Below, in pieces: positions 1-7,571 of a DNA stretch of 10,916 nt (positions are counted from its first letter, which is position 1; each line of letters begins with the position of its first letter). Where the stretch lies: positions 1 through 10,916 of the forward strand of contig CAITSH010000087.1 in assembly GCA_903895005.1 (NCBI GenBank). Reading direction: 5' to 3'. Below the pieces are notes generated by a model that worked only from the letters and a program-made list of their open reading frames with translations, ran no database searches and was not told the DNA's origin. The position numbers and the translations under genes were made by a program. The DNA is from an uncultured Pseudomonadota bacterium (GTDB taxonomy: Bacteria; Pseudomonadota; Gammaproteobacteria; Burkholderiales; SG8-39).

Positions 1-674
1 CCGGCCTTGAGCAGGCGGTTGCGCCCGATCATCAGGTCATCGAGCGTCTTGGCGTGAAACGCCATGTGAAAGAAGGTCGGCTGCTTCGCAGAGAGCAGCG
101 CAAATGCGTGATGGTAGGGATTGGGAAAGCAGCGCATGAAGGCAAAGTAGCGCTCGCCGGTGGGCTCATGGCGGAAATCGGAAACACGGAAATTGAGCAC
201 ATCGGTGTAAAAGCGCAGCGTATTGGCAAAGTCCGGCACGTTAACGACGACGTGGCTCAGGTGGGTGATATCCACCGGATGCGGGAAGTGGCGGCCGGGG
301 CGCGAGTTCATGCCGGTGATCAGATCAATCTTGATGCCGGTTGGATCGGCAAGGCGCAGGCCCTGCGCAATGCGCAGGCGGCCGCATTCGGCGGGCTCGA
401 TGCGCGTCCATTTGACCTTCGCCGCGGTCAGCACCTTTTCAGCCTCGGCAATCTGGCCCTCATCCTCGAGTTCAAACGCGACACGCTTGAAACTCGCCTC
501 CTTGGCCTGCACCAGCAGCAGGTTGTGGTGATCGCCGTTACAGGACATGAAGGCCTCGCCGTGGTCGTTTTGCTCGACAAGGTCGAGCCCGACGAGATCG
601 CGGTAGAACGCCACCGAACGCGCGAGGTCGCTGACATTGAGTGCGAGGTAACTGAGTTTTTTATGCCGAATCAT
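1..674 (-). CDS. Extradiol ring-cleavage dioxygenase (VOC/glyoxalase fold), 3' end missing
   Basis: Partial gene: it starts at ATG 674 and is still open at the left edge, giving about 225 residues of a family that is usually near 300. The protein has two vicinal-oxygen-chelate modules: residues 6-120 (opening KLSYLALNVSDLARSVAFYR) and 136-225 (opening ITHLSHVVVNVPDF). This is the layout of type I extradiol dioxygenases such as 2,3-dihydroxybiphenyl 1,2-dioxygenase and catechol 2,3-dioxygenase, which open a catechol ring next to the diol using Fe(II) in the cytoplasm. In the second module His141 and His203 sit at the usual spacing of the two histidine iron ligands, and the HH pair at 188-189 fits the catalytic histidine. 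The third ligand, a glutamate, would lie beyond the window. A GGAGAG ribosome site sits just upstream of the ATG. The gene is last of four colinear genes visible, 42 bp after its neighbour. The substrate is unknown; a non-catalytic or other VOC role is less likely. Confidence 0.85.
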   Translation of the reverse strand, partial: MIRHKKLSYLALNVSDLARSVAFYRDLVGLDLVEQNDHGEAFMSCNGDHHNLLLVQAKEASFKRVAFELEDEGQIAEAEKVLTAAKVKWTRIEPAECGRLRIAQGLRLADPTGIKIDLITGMNSRPGRHFPHPVDITHLSHVVVNVPDFANTLRFYTDVLNFRVSDFRHEPTGERYFAFMRCFPNPYHHAFALLSAKQPTFFHMAFHAKTLDDLMIGRNRLLKA

Positions 675-716
675 GCTGCTCTCCACGTGTGCAATCCCTG
701 CGCCCGGGCGCGGGAC

Positions 717-1652
717 TCAATCCATCTTGATAAACAAATCCTCTAGAACGAGCTTGCCGATAAAACCCTGCTCGATCGCCGCGCCCAGGAAAGTGCGCAT
801 GGCCTTTTCATTACGGTTCCAGCCGTGGCCGTTCCAGCCCTGTCCGAGCGTGGCCGATACCGCATCAAGCTGCATGTCGCCAAGGGGAAGGTACTGCGCG
901 ATGTGGTTGCCCGCCTCGCGTTCGGCCGCCTTGAACGAGGCGTTGAACAGGTCAAACACCGAGCGCGCGAGCGACGGATCGGCAGCGACCTTGTCGCGGC
1001 GCAGGATCAGCACATGCGTCACCGGCACCACACCCGAATCGCGCGCTTGCGCCAGCGTCGACTCGATGGGTTTGCGAGAAAGGTAGCGCAGGCCGCGCAT
1101 GTCATCCGGGCGCCGCGCGTAGATAAAGCAGTCGACCGCCTTGTCACGCAACAGATCTGCCGGCTTTTGGCCCTCTAGGGACCAGTCGAACTTGAGCGTT
1201 TCCGGGTAAGGCATGCCCTCGATACGATCCTTTGACAGCGGGCACCAGGTCACGCTGGCCGGCGATACGCCCGCCTGCGTCATGAACCAGCGGTGCCAGA
1301 TCGCCGCGGTCACCCAGAATTGCGGCACCGCAATGCGCTTGCCGGCGAGGGAGCCGTGTCCATCCAGCGTGTCGCTGTCGCGGCAAAACGCGTACTGCGC
1401 CACCAGCTTCTTGGCAAACACCGGCAGCGCAATAAAGCGCTGCCCGGCTTTCTGGTCCTGGTTGCAAATCTGCAGGTAGGTGGCAAAGGAGCACTCGCCG
1501 ACATCGAAGTCACCCGCGATCATGCGCAGCGTGGCCTCGTCGATGCTTTTGGCCACCGTCACGTCATATTCAAAACCCGGGACGGCAGCCGACTTGTTGA
1601 TGACGCCCAGGGTGTGCAGGTACTGCGTTGTGGCAATGCGGACAGCGGACAT
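717..1652 (-). CDS. 4,5-dihydroxyphthalate decarboxylase (Pht5)-like protein
   Basis: A 311-residue protein. Family resemblance rests on the stretch GDFDVGECSFATYL (47-60), followed by FIALPVF (73-79), SLAGKRIAVP (101-110) and a TAAIWHRW segment (115-122). This order is typical of the 4,5-dihydroxyphthalate decarboxylase group, which shares the type II periplasmic-binding-protein fold with ABC and NMT1-like solute receptors. The N-terminus (MSAVRIATTQYL) has no signal peptide, which favours a cytoplasmic enzyme over a periplasmic receptor. Pht5 removes a carboxylate from 4,5-dihydroxyphthalate to give protocatechuate; whether this protein uses that substrate is inference. It lies 43 bp downstream of a Bug receptor gene and 42 bp upstream of an extradiol dioxygenase gene, so a decarboxylation-then-ring-cleavage order is plausible. 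The start at ATG 1652 is supported by a CGGAG site about 10 nt upstream. The alternative is a cytoplasmic ligand-binding protein without catalysis. Confidence 0.7.
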   Translation of the reverse strand: MSAVRIATTQYLHTLGVINKSAAVPGFEYDVTVAKSIDEATLRMIAGDFDVGECSFATYLQICNQDQKAGQRFIALPVFAKKLVAQYAFCRDSDTLDGHGSLAGKRIAVPQFWVTAAIWHRWFMTQAGVSPASVTWCPLSKDRIEGMPYPETLKFDWSLEGQKPADLLRDKAVDCFIYARRPDDMRGLRYLSRKPIESTLAQARDSGVVPVTHVLILRRDKVAADPSLARSVFDLFNASFKAAEREAGNHIAQYLPLGDMQLDAVSATLGQGWNGHGWNRNEKAMRTFLGAAIEQGFIGKLVLEDLFIKMD

Positions 1653-1695
1653 GCAGGACTACTCCGAAATAAGAACCGTTACGAATCGAGTTTTC

Positions 1696-2679
1696 TCAAT
1701 CAGCCTTGATATTGGCAGCCTTGGCCACAGCAGTCCACTTCGCGATGTCGGCGGCAATGATGCGACCAAACTCCTCCGATGTGTTGCCCACCGGGTCGAC
1801 GCCCATGCCGTTCAGGCGCTCACGGATTTCCGGCAGTCTGACAACGCGCGCAATTTCATCCTGCAGGCGCTTGACGATTGCGGGCGGGGTTGCGGCCGGC
1901 GCGAGAAAACCGGTCCAGATGACGATGTCGGTATCGGGAATGCCCGCCTCCATCATCGTCGGCACATCGGGCCAGGAGGGGTGGCGCTTGGCCGAGGTGA
2001 CGGCGAGCGCGCGCAGGCGGCCGGCCTTGATCGGCCCGGTGATGGGCGGCGGATCGGCGATGGTCATGGTGATCTCCCCGCCCATTACGGCGTTGGCCGA
2101 TTCGTTGCTGCCCTTGTAGGGGATGTAGGCGAAATCGGTGCCTGTCTTGAGCTTCAACAACTCTGCAGCGAGCTGAAACGGCGCGGCGCTGGCTGCGTAA
2201 TTGGTCTTGCCCGGATTGGCCTTGGCGAAGTCGATCAATTCTTTAACCGACTTGATCGGCGAATTGGCGTTGGTCACAAGGATCAGCGGAAACGAGCCAA
2301 TCATCGACAAGGGCACAAAATCGCGCATCGGCGCATACGACAACTTGGAGTAGGTCGCCGGATTCATGGTGATCGGACCGCTGGGCCCCATCAGGATGGT
2401 ATAGCCGTCGGGTGCAGCCCGCGCAACCTGCTCGGCGGCGATGATCGACTGCGCGCCCGGCTTGTTCTCGATGATCACCTGCTGGCCCAGGCCCTCGGAC
2501 ATTTTCCCCGCGACCACGCGGGCGATGATGTCGTTGCCGCCGCCCGCGGCATAGCCGACGATGAGGCGGATGGGCTTGGTGGGAAAGGCATCCTGTGCCG
2601 ACGCAATCGCCGAAAAAAGACCCAGGAACAGGCCCATTCCCATTGCGGCCACACCGGCCTTGCTGTGCTTCGATTTCAT
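1696..2679 (-). CDS. Bug/TctC-family periplasmic solute receptor (first copy)
   Basis: A 327-residue extracytoplasmic solute receptor of the Bordetella uptake gene (Bug) family. The N-terminus is a signal peptide: lysine-rich MKSKHSK, a hydrophobic core to about residue 25, and a likely cut after SAIASA (28). The mature protein opens with FPTKPIRLIVGYAAGGGNDI, the family signature, followed by PDGYTILMG, YIPYKG, IKAGRLRALAV and DVPTMMEAG. Bug proteins bind carboxylates and aromatic acids in the periplasm and either feed a TctAB transporter or act as sensors. No TctA or TctB gene is seen here. The frame stays open upstream to 2769, but ATG 2679 is chosen because an AAGGAGGA ribosome site lies 7-8 nt before it and because the signal peptide begins there. 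It sits 129 bp after the ThDP gene and probably shares its transcript. Confidence 0.92.
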   Translation of the reverse strand: MKSKHSKAGVAAMGMGLFLGLFSAIASAQDAFPTKPIRLIVGYAAGGGNDIIARVVAGKMSEGLGQQVIIENKPGAQSIIAAEQVARAAPDGYTILMGPSGPITMNPATYSKLSYAPMRDFVPLSMIGSFPLILVTNANSPIKSVKELIDFAKANPGKTNYAASAAPFQLAAELLKLKTGTDFAYIPYKGSNESANAVMGGEITMTIADPPPITGPIKAGRLRALAVTSAKRHPSWPDVPTMMEAGIPDTDIVIWTGFLAPAATPPAIVKRLQDEIARVVRLPEIRERLNGMGVDPVGNTSEEFGRIIAADIAKWTAVAKAANIKAD

Positions 2680-2808
2680 CTTTAACTCCTCCTTGTTCGC
2701 TTTGATATTCGACGCCCTGGTTTTCGACGCAGACTCTATGGTCCTTGTTGGTGTCGCCCCGCCAAGCACAAGCCAAGCGCAACGGGCTGGTGCTTTTTAT
2801 TCAGCGCC

Positions 2809-4530
2809 TCAAAGTGATGTGACGCTTACGGTCAGCACCGCGGCCTTCCCGCTGTCAATGGCGGCGAGGCAACGCTTGATGGCCGCAGCGAGTTCGGCGG
2901 GGTCGGCCACTGCCTCCGCATGCGCACCGAACGCGGCGGCAACCTGTTCGAAATGGCGGTGCTCGCCCGAGAGGCGCGCATGGAACTCATTGGCCTGTTT
3001 CGCTTCGCCGTCCGGATAGACGCGCAGCACCGATTCCTTCACCGCCTGCCAGCCACCGTTGTCGAGAACCACGGTGAAGGTGGGTAATCCATACTGCTGC
3101 GCGACGGCATACACCGCCGTGGGTGCGCCAAAGTGAAAACTGCCGTCGCCGACGACATGGATCACGCGCTGCTTGGGACGCGCGAGCTTCGCGCCCAGGG
3201 CCGCACCGCCGCCAAATCCGAGGCCGCCCCCGGCAAGGGCCATGTACGTGCCCGGCTTGGTCCGCACCATCTGGTTGAGCACCGGGAACATGTTGCGGAT
3301 CGCCTCATTGACAACGATGTCGTCATCGCCCATTTGCGCATTGAGTGCGGCGCAAAGGTGATCGGGGGTAATCGCGCCGACCGTGCCGGTCTTGGCGGCG
3401 GCCGCGCTGTTGCGCGCCGCGCGTTCGGCGTTGTCCTTCTCCCACCCGGCGATCCGTTTGGCCACGCGCTCGCGGAATCCGGCATCGGCCTTGGCGCGCA
3501 CGATGTCCAGTACCTGCGCCAGCACAATGGCGCAGTCGCCCTCGACGCGTTCCTCGGTGGGGAAGCCCCACATCGGAAAATCTTTTTTGACCGCGTCAAC
3601 ATCGACCTGAATCCAGTGCAGCGCGGGGTTGTCGGGTACGTACTTGGGCAGCCAGGGCACATCCACATCAACCAGCATGCCCACATCGGCCGCGGCAACC
3701 GCGGCGCGGGCATCAAAGCCGCCGAAACACGGCGAGTTGCGCGGGATGTTGAGGCTGGTCGGGCTGGACTCGAACACGCGTATGCCGCATTCGCGCGTCA
3801 GCGCGTCGAACACCGCGACCGCAGCCGCGGTGCGTCCGAGGTAGGTGGTGATTGCGATGGGGTTTGCTGCCGCCATAAGGCGCGCTGCGATGCGTGCCGC
3901 CACCGCGGGGTCTGCACCGCCGCTTGCCACCGGGCCGTAACGCGATTCCGGATAGGCCTTGATGTCAGCCTCATCCCAGCTTTCGGCAAGCGTTTCGCGC
4001 GGCAGCGTCATGTAGACCGGCCCCTTGGGATCGCTTTGCATCATGGTGTGACCGCGTCGCAGCACCTCCTTGGCGACCACGCCCGAGGGCAGCGAGTACT
4101 CCCATTTGACATACGAGCGCACCAGGCTGGCGATGTCGAAAGGGTCTTGCACGAAATGCACATAGTTGTCGCGCGAGCCGGGCAACTCGCCATGAAGCGA
4201 GAACGGCGCCTTGCCCGCCATCAGGAACACCGGGGTGCGTCCGCGCGAAAGGTTGTGCATGCCCATGCTGGCGTTGGCGGTGCCGGCATCGACGTGCACC
4301 ACGACAACCTGTCCCTTGCCGGTCATCGCCGCGTAACCGCCGGCCATATGCACGGCGACGTTCTCATGCGGACAAATCACGACATGCGGATGGGCGCGGC
4401 CCTCGCGGTCCCAATCGGCCAGCGCCTCGATCAACGAGACGTGGTCGGTGCCAAAATTGGAAAACATGTACTCAACGCCAAGATCGACGAGGCCTTCGAG
4501 AAAATAGTGTGCGGCGGTATGGCTGGCCAT
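2809..4530 (-). CDS. Thiamine-diphosphate-dependent enzyme, acetolactate synthase/benzoylformate decarboxylase superfamily
   Basis: A 573-residue protein with the three-domain plan of acetolactate synthase and benzoylformate decarboxylase. The N-terminal Pyr domain carries CPHENVAVHMAGGYA, with Glu56 in the place of the glutamate that activates the thiazolium ring. The C-terminal PP domain has GDGSF at 461-465 and the matching Asn491 in DNGGW, the Mg-diphosphate binding motif. Members cleave or join carbon-carbon bonds next to a carbonyl, usually in 2-oxo acids, in the cytoplasm. The exact reaction cannot be fixed; its operon with a Bug receptor, a Pht5-like protein and an extradiol dioxygenase argues for a catabolic role, not branched-chain amino acid synthesis, and no small regulatory subunit gene is nearby. 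An in-frame ATG exists at 4587, but ATG 4530 (MASHTAAHYF) is preferred: it has a GGAG site upstream, fits family N-termini, and the longer version would begin within the candidate -10 element. Confidence 0.88.
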   Translation of the reverse strand: MASHTAAHYFLEGLVDLGVEYMFSNFGTDHVSLIEALADWDREGRAHPHVVICPHENVAVHMAGGYAAMTGKGQVVVVHVDAGTANASMGMHNLSRGRTPVFLMAGKAPFSLHGELPGSRDNYVHFVQDPFDIASLVRSYVKWEYSLPSGVVAKEVLRRGHTMMQSDPKGPVYMTLPRETLAESWDEADIKAYPESRYGPVASGGADPAVAARIAARLMAAANPIAITTYLGRTAAAVAVFDALTRECGIRVFESSPTSLNIPRNSPCFGGFDARAAVAAADVGMLVDVDVPWLPKYVPDNPALHWIQVDVDAVKKDFPMWGFPTEERVEGDCAIVLAQVLDIVRAKADAGFRERVAKRIAGWEKDNAERAARNSAAAAKTGTVGAITPDHLCAALNAQMGDDDIVVNEAIRNMFPVLNQMVRTKPGTYMALAGGGLGFGGGAALGAKLARPKQRVIHVVGDGSFHFGAPTAVYAVAQQYGLPTFTVVLDNGGWQAVKESVLRVYPDGEAKQANEFHARLSGEHRHFEQVAAAFGAHAEAVADPAELAAAIKRCLAAIDSGKAAVLTVSVTSL

Positions 4531-4567
4531 TGTCAGGCTCACTCCGTGTGTGGGGTTGCGGGCGGAA

Positions 4568-4584
4568 ATTGCCGCGCCCGCAAT
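4568..4584. promoter_or_regulatory. Possible LysR-type operator (ATTGC-N7-GCAAT dyad)
   Basis: A perfect 5-bp inverted repeat separated by 7 bp between two divergent catabolic genes. It contains the T-N11-A spacing (T4570, A4582) typical of LysR-type regulator sites. Its right half overlaps the candidate -10 of the leftward operon, so a bound protein could control it. No regulator gene is present in the window, and a short dyad like this can arise by chance. Confidence 0.3.
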
Positions 4585-4588
4585 CATA
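4583..4588 (-). promoter_or_regulatory. Candidate -10 element of the leftward catabolic operon
   Basis: Read on the minus strand this is TATGAT, one base from the sigma-70 consensus, about 55 bp before the chosen start of the ThDP enzyme gene. The -35 region 17 bp upstream is poor, which would suit an activator-dependent promoter. Position and orientation fit, but there is no direct proof. Confidence 0.3.
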
Positions 4589-4683
4589 CGGGAACTGCGG
4601 CCGGCGTGATTCCCCGGACAGCCCGGAATTTATCCGCGGTGTCGCAATGCGTGCCCCGTTCCGAAGCGCAGCGGCGTAACGCC

Positions 4684-4689
4684 TATAAT
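4684..4689 (+). promoter_or_regulatory. Candidate -10 element (TATAAT) of the second Bug gene
   Basis: A perfect TATAAT lies 42 bp before the ATG at 4732, in the right orientation, and is followed by an AT-rich leader and a strong AGGAGG ribosome site (4722-4727). No good -35 is visible at 16-18 bp; the nearest is TTCCGA at 4659-4664 with a 19-bp spacer. The promoter may therefore need an activator. Confidence 0.5.
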
Positions 4690-4731
4690 TCGTCCATCAA
4701 ACAACAAAAAACCCAAACCAAAGGAGGCGCC

Positions 4732-5709
4732 ATGCCCTTGTCCCAATTCCTATCGCGTGTCGTACTCGCCGCGCTATGCCTGCTCGCAGCGCCCCACGTA
4801 CTCGCGCAGGCCTACCCGGCCAAGCCGGTAAAAATCATCGTGCCCTTCCCGCCGGGCGGCCCGACTGACATCGTCGGTCGGTTTGTCGCGACCAAGCTGG
4901 GTGAAGCCTTCAACCAACAATTCGTAGTTGAAAACCGCGCAGGTGCGGGCGGCACCGTCGGTTCGGAAGCGGCCTCGCAAGCACCGGCCGACGGCTATAC
5001 GCTGCTCTATGGCAGCACGAGCACACTGGCGATGGCGCCCAGCCTGTATCGGAAACTCGGTTACGACCCGCGCAAGTCCTTTGCGCCGATCAGCCTGGTC
5101 TCGAGCGGCCCGATGCTCGTTGCGGTCAATGCATCGGTGCCGGCAAACACACTGGCCGAATTGATCGCGCTCGCCAAGGACAAACCGGGCACGCTCAACT
5201 ACGCCTCGGCCGGCAATGCGACGCCGCCGCACCTTGCAGCCGAAATGTTCAAGAGCATGGCCGGGGTCAACCTCGTGCACGTACCGTACAAGGGTGGCGG
5301 ACCGGCGCTGCAGGCGGTGACCGCGGGCGAAGTGCAAATCCTGTTCGAGGGCCTCGTGACCCTGCTGCCGCAAATCAAGGCGGGCCGCCTGCGCGCGCTG
5401 GCGATCAGTGCCGCCGCCCGCGACGCCGCGCTGCCCGATGTGCCCACCTCGGCCGAAGCGGGCCTGCCCGCGTTTCAGGTTAATTTCTGGAGCGGGCTGG
5501 TCGCGCCCACCGGCACGCCGCCCGAGGTCGTCTCGACCCTCAACACCGCCCTGCGCCAGGCGCTCGCTGGCCCGGAAGCACGGGCGACGCTGACACGCTT
5601 TGGCCTCGCGCCCGCGGGCAACACGCCGTCGGAATTTGCGCGTTTCATTGATAGCGAAATCCAGCGCTGGGAGCGCGTCATCCAGGCTTCTGGCGCGAAA
5701 GTCGACTGA
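4732..5709 (+). CDS. Bug/TctC-family periplasmic solute receptor (second copy, divergent)
   Basis: A 325-residue Bug-family receptor. A signal peptide covers residues 1-25, with a hydrophobic core VVLAALCLLAA and a likely cut after HVLA. The mature protein opens with YPAKPVKIIVPFPPGGPTDI, then ADGYTLLYG, HVPYKGGGPALQ, IKAGRLRALAI and DVPTSAEAGLP, all family hallmarks. It should bind an organic acid in the periplasm. It shares the family plan with the receptor at 1696-2679 but differs clearly in the ligand-loop motif (PFPPGGPTD here, GYAAGGGND there), so the two probably bind different ligands and are not a recent duplication. ATG 4732 is chosen for its AGGAGG site 5 nt upstream and the signal peptide; the frame is open far upstream only because it lies opposite the ThDP gene. 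It is transcribed alone and ends at a probable terminator. Confidence 0.93.
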   Translation: MPLSQFLSRVVLAALCLLAAPHVLAQAYPAKPVKIIVPFPPGGPTDIVGRFVATKLGEAFNQQFVVENRAGAGGTVGSEAASQAPADGYTLLYGSTSTLAMAPSLYRKLGYDPRKSFAPISLVSSGPMLVAVNASVPANTLAELIALAKDKPGTLNYASAGNATPPHLAAEMFKSMAGVNLVHVPYKGGGPALQAVTAGEVQILFEGLVTLLPQIKAGRLRALAISAAARDAALPDVPTSAEAGLPAFQVNFWSGLVAPTGTPPEVVSTLNTALRQALAGPEARATLTRFGLAPAGNTPSEFARFIDSEIQRWERVIQASGAKVD

Positions 5710-5720
5710 GCAAAGCGGGC

Positions 5721-5752
5721 GCCGGCGAGGTGTTTTAGACGCGCGGCTTTTT
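5721..5752 (+). terminator. Probable Rho-independent terminator after the second Bug gene
   Basis: GCCGGCG (5721-5727) pairs with CGCGCGGC (5740-5747) in a seven-pair stem with one bulged G and a 12-nt loop, followed by five T. It starts 11 nt after the Bug stop codon and lies between two converging genes. Alternative pairings exist: GGCGCCGG 5718-5725 with CCGGCGCC 5756-5763, and the small hairpin at 5758-5770. No T-run serves the minus strand, so termination of the ycaO transcript here is not evident. Confidence 0.5.
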
Positions 5753-5776
5753 ACTCCGGCGCCAGGCGCCCCCGTC

Positions 5777-7501
5777 TCAGCCGGGCGTCTTCACGAACAG
5801 CTTGTCATACGCCGCGAGCAGGGTCTGGTGCATGGGGCTACCTTCCATATCCGCGCCCAGGGTGTCCAGCCCGAAGAATCGCTCGCTGCGATCGAGCAGC
5901 GCCTCGGCCTGTCGCACCGTCTGCTCGCCGTAGAGCAGGGCAAGGGAGCGGCGGTGGCTCTGCACGTCCTCCAACTTCATCAAGGCCTCGATGCAGCGAT
6001 ACACGAGCCTGCGCGCCGGTTCCAGCTGCGCGTAATGCTTGATCCAATCGCAGCCTTCGAGCGTCGCCTCTTCGTCGCCGACAGCCAATGCCAGCAGGGT
6101 TTTCAATTCACCGATGCGCAGCTGCTTCCAATTCGTGCCAACGGGAATGGCCAGTCCCAGAATCTCCCACAACGGCCTCTCATCGTTGAGGTTCGCCGTT
6201 TGCAGGTCGGCGAGCAGGTCGGCGCACTCCTCCTCATCCAGGTCATGCAGCCGCACCAGCGCCGGACGCATGCGGTTGCCGATGCTGTTGTTCTCCCATT
6301 CGAGGTCCTCAACCGGATAAATCTCCGACATGCCCGGCACCAGGATGCGGCAGCTGTAGGCGCCTTGCTCGGAAAAGTCGGCAACATAGATCTCCTTGCC
6401 CTCGGCTTTGATGCAATCGCACAGCCAGGCATAGTCTTCGGCCGTGGTACTGCTGAAATTCCAGTCGGCGAACGGAAAATCAGGTTTGTCACCGAGGAAA
6501 TTCCAGCTGACAACACCGCTCGAATCAACGAAGTGGATTTCCAGGTTTGACGCGAGTTGAATTTCCTCCATGTCAAACCCCGGCTCCGGAAAGCCCTCGA
6601 GGGATGCCAGGGCGCGTCCCTGCAGCAATTCGGTCAGCGCCCGCTCCAGTGCAACTTCAAAACGCGGGTGCGCGCCAAAGCTAGGAAACACCCCCTGGTC
6701 TTTGGGGTGGAGCAAGGTGACGTTCATAACCGGATAGCGACCGCCGAGCGAGGCATCGCGCACCAGAATGCCAAAACCGGCATCGCGCAAGCCCTTGATA
6801 CCCGCGGCTATGCCCGGATAACGCGCGATAACGTGTTCCGGTACCTCTGGCAGGCACAGACCTTCCTTGATGATGCGGTACTTGATGTGGCGCTCAAAGA
6901 TCTCCGACAGCGCCTGGGCGCGGGCCTCCATCATCGTGTTGCCCGCGGCCATGCCGTTGCTGACAAACAGGTTCCCGATGATGTTGACCGGGAACCAGGT
7001 TTGCGCGCCGTCGGACAGGCGGGTGTAGGGAAGCGCGCAGATACCACGCTCCACATTGCCCGAGTTCAGGTCGACCAGCACCTCGCCATCGATATCGCCC
7101 TCTGGATTGTAGAAGGCCTGCAGCTCCGGATTGAGTAATTCGGCGGGCCACTTGCCATCTTCGGTCGGAGCGAACCAGCGCTCCTGGGGATAGTGCACAA
7201 AGGGTCCATTGGCCCTTGTTTCGCCCAGATAAAAGTGCGTCCAGAAATAATGGGTGCCCAGCCGCTCGAAAAACTCCCCGAGGGCGCTCGCGCGCGAGGC
7301 AAGCTTGGTCGCGCCTTTGCCGTTGGCAAACAGCATGGGGCAATCATGGTCGCGCACATGGACCGACCAGACTGCATCCACAGGGTTCAGCCAGGACGAT
7401 TCATCCAGATGAAAGCCGCGCGCGGCGAGCTTGTCCTGCATGGTGCGGATGGTGGATTCCAGCGAGGCATCTTTGCCCGGGATGAAGCTTTCAGTTTGCA
7501 T
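5777..7501 (-). CDS. ycaO: YcaO, ATP-binding protein linked to ribosomal protein S12 methylthiolation
   Basis: A 574-residue protein that matches E. coli YcaO closely and almost end to end (the E. coli protein is about 586 residues). The N-terminus ESFIPGKDASLE and the segments SWLNPV, NGKGATK, LGETRANGPFVHYP, NIIGNLFVSNGMAAGNT, SFGAHPRFEVALER, DSSGVVSW and VPGMSEIYP all line up. The ATP/Mg site is intact: Lys10, Glu76 and Glu79 in ALGEFFER, and Glu200 and Glu203 in LSEIFER, each one position later than in E. coli. The C-terminal third is helical, as in E. coli where it is TPR-like. In E. coli YcaO potentiates RimO-dependent beta-methylthiolation of aspartate in S12; the biochemical step is not fully settled. 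No rimO, and no azole or thioamide peptide partner gene, is present. It is the last gene of the J-domain operon, 70 bp after its neighbour, with only a weak AGAAG ribosome site. Confidence 0.95.
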   Translation of the reverse strand: MQTESFIPGKDASLESTIRTMQDKLAARGFHLDESSWLNPVDAVWSVHVRDHDCPMLFANGKGATKLASRASALGEFFERLGTHYFWTHFYLGETRANGPFVHYPQERWFAPTEDGKWPAELLNPELQAFYNPEGDIDGEVLVDLNSGNVERGICALPYTRLSDGAQTWFPVNIIGNLFVSNGMAAGNTMMEARAQALSEIFERHIKYRIIKEGLCLPEVPEHVIARYPGIAAGIKGLRDAGFGILVRDASLGGRYPVMNVTLLHPKDQGVFPSFGAHPRFEVALERALTELLQGRALASLEGFPEPGFDMEEIQLASNLEIHFVDSSGVVSWNFLGDKPDFPFADWNFSSTTAEDYAWLCDCIKAEGKEIYVADFSEQGAYSCRILVPGMSEIYPVEDLEWENNSIGNRMRPALVRLHDLDEEECADLLADLQTANLNDERPLWEILGLAIPVGTNWKQLRIGELKTLLALAVGDEEATLEGCDWIKHYAQLEPARRLVYRCIEALMKLEDVQSHRRSLALLYGEQTVRQAEALLDRSERFFGLDTLGADMEGSPMHQTLLAAYDKLFVKTPG

Positions 7502-7571
7502 GGCTATCTTCTTGGAAATCGCAGCGTAGGGTTCGAATTCGGGAGGGCGCGCAGCGGAAACGAGACCGTGT

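Noticed and set aside
54..746. Plus-strand frame of 230 codons
   Set aside because: It is antisense to the extradiol dioxygenase, which shows both VOC modules and correctly spaced metal-ligand histidines.
1480..2685. Plus-strand frame of 401 codons
   Set aside because: It is antisense to the first Bug receptor, whose signal peptide, motifs and ribosome site are clear; the plus-strand product has shadow-like composition.
3133..4731. Plus-strand frame open for about 1.6 kb upstream of and in phase with the second Bug gene
   Set aside because: It lies exactly opposite the ThDP enzyme gene, encodes an Arg/His/Gly/Ala-rich product with no family features, and the Bug signal peptide and ribosome site place the real start at 4732.
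5718..5770. Competing GGCGCC-based inverted repeats that could be a bidirectional terminator or a repeat element
   Set aside because: GGCGCC is self-complementary and common in GC-rich DNA; there is no T-run on the minus strand, so only the 5721-5752 hairpin was kept as a terminator.
5600..6550. Plus-strand frame of 316 codons
   Set aside because: It begins inside the end of the Bug gene and runs opposite ycaO, which matches E. coli YcaO throughout; no plus-strand family signal.
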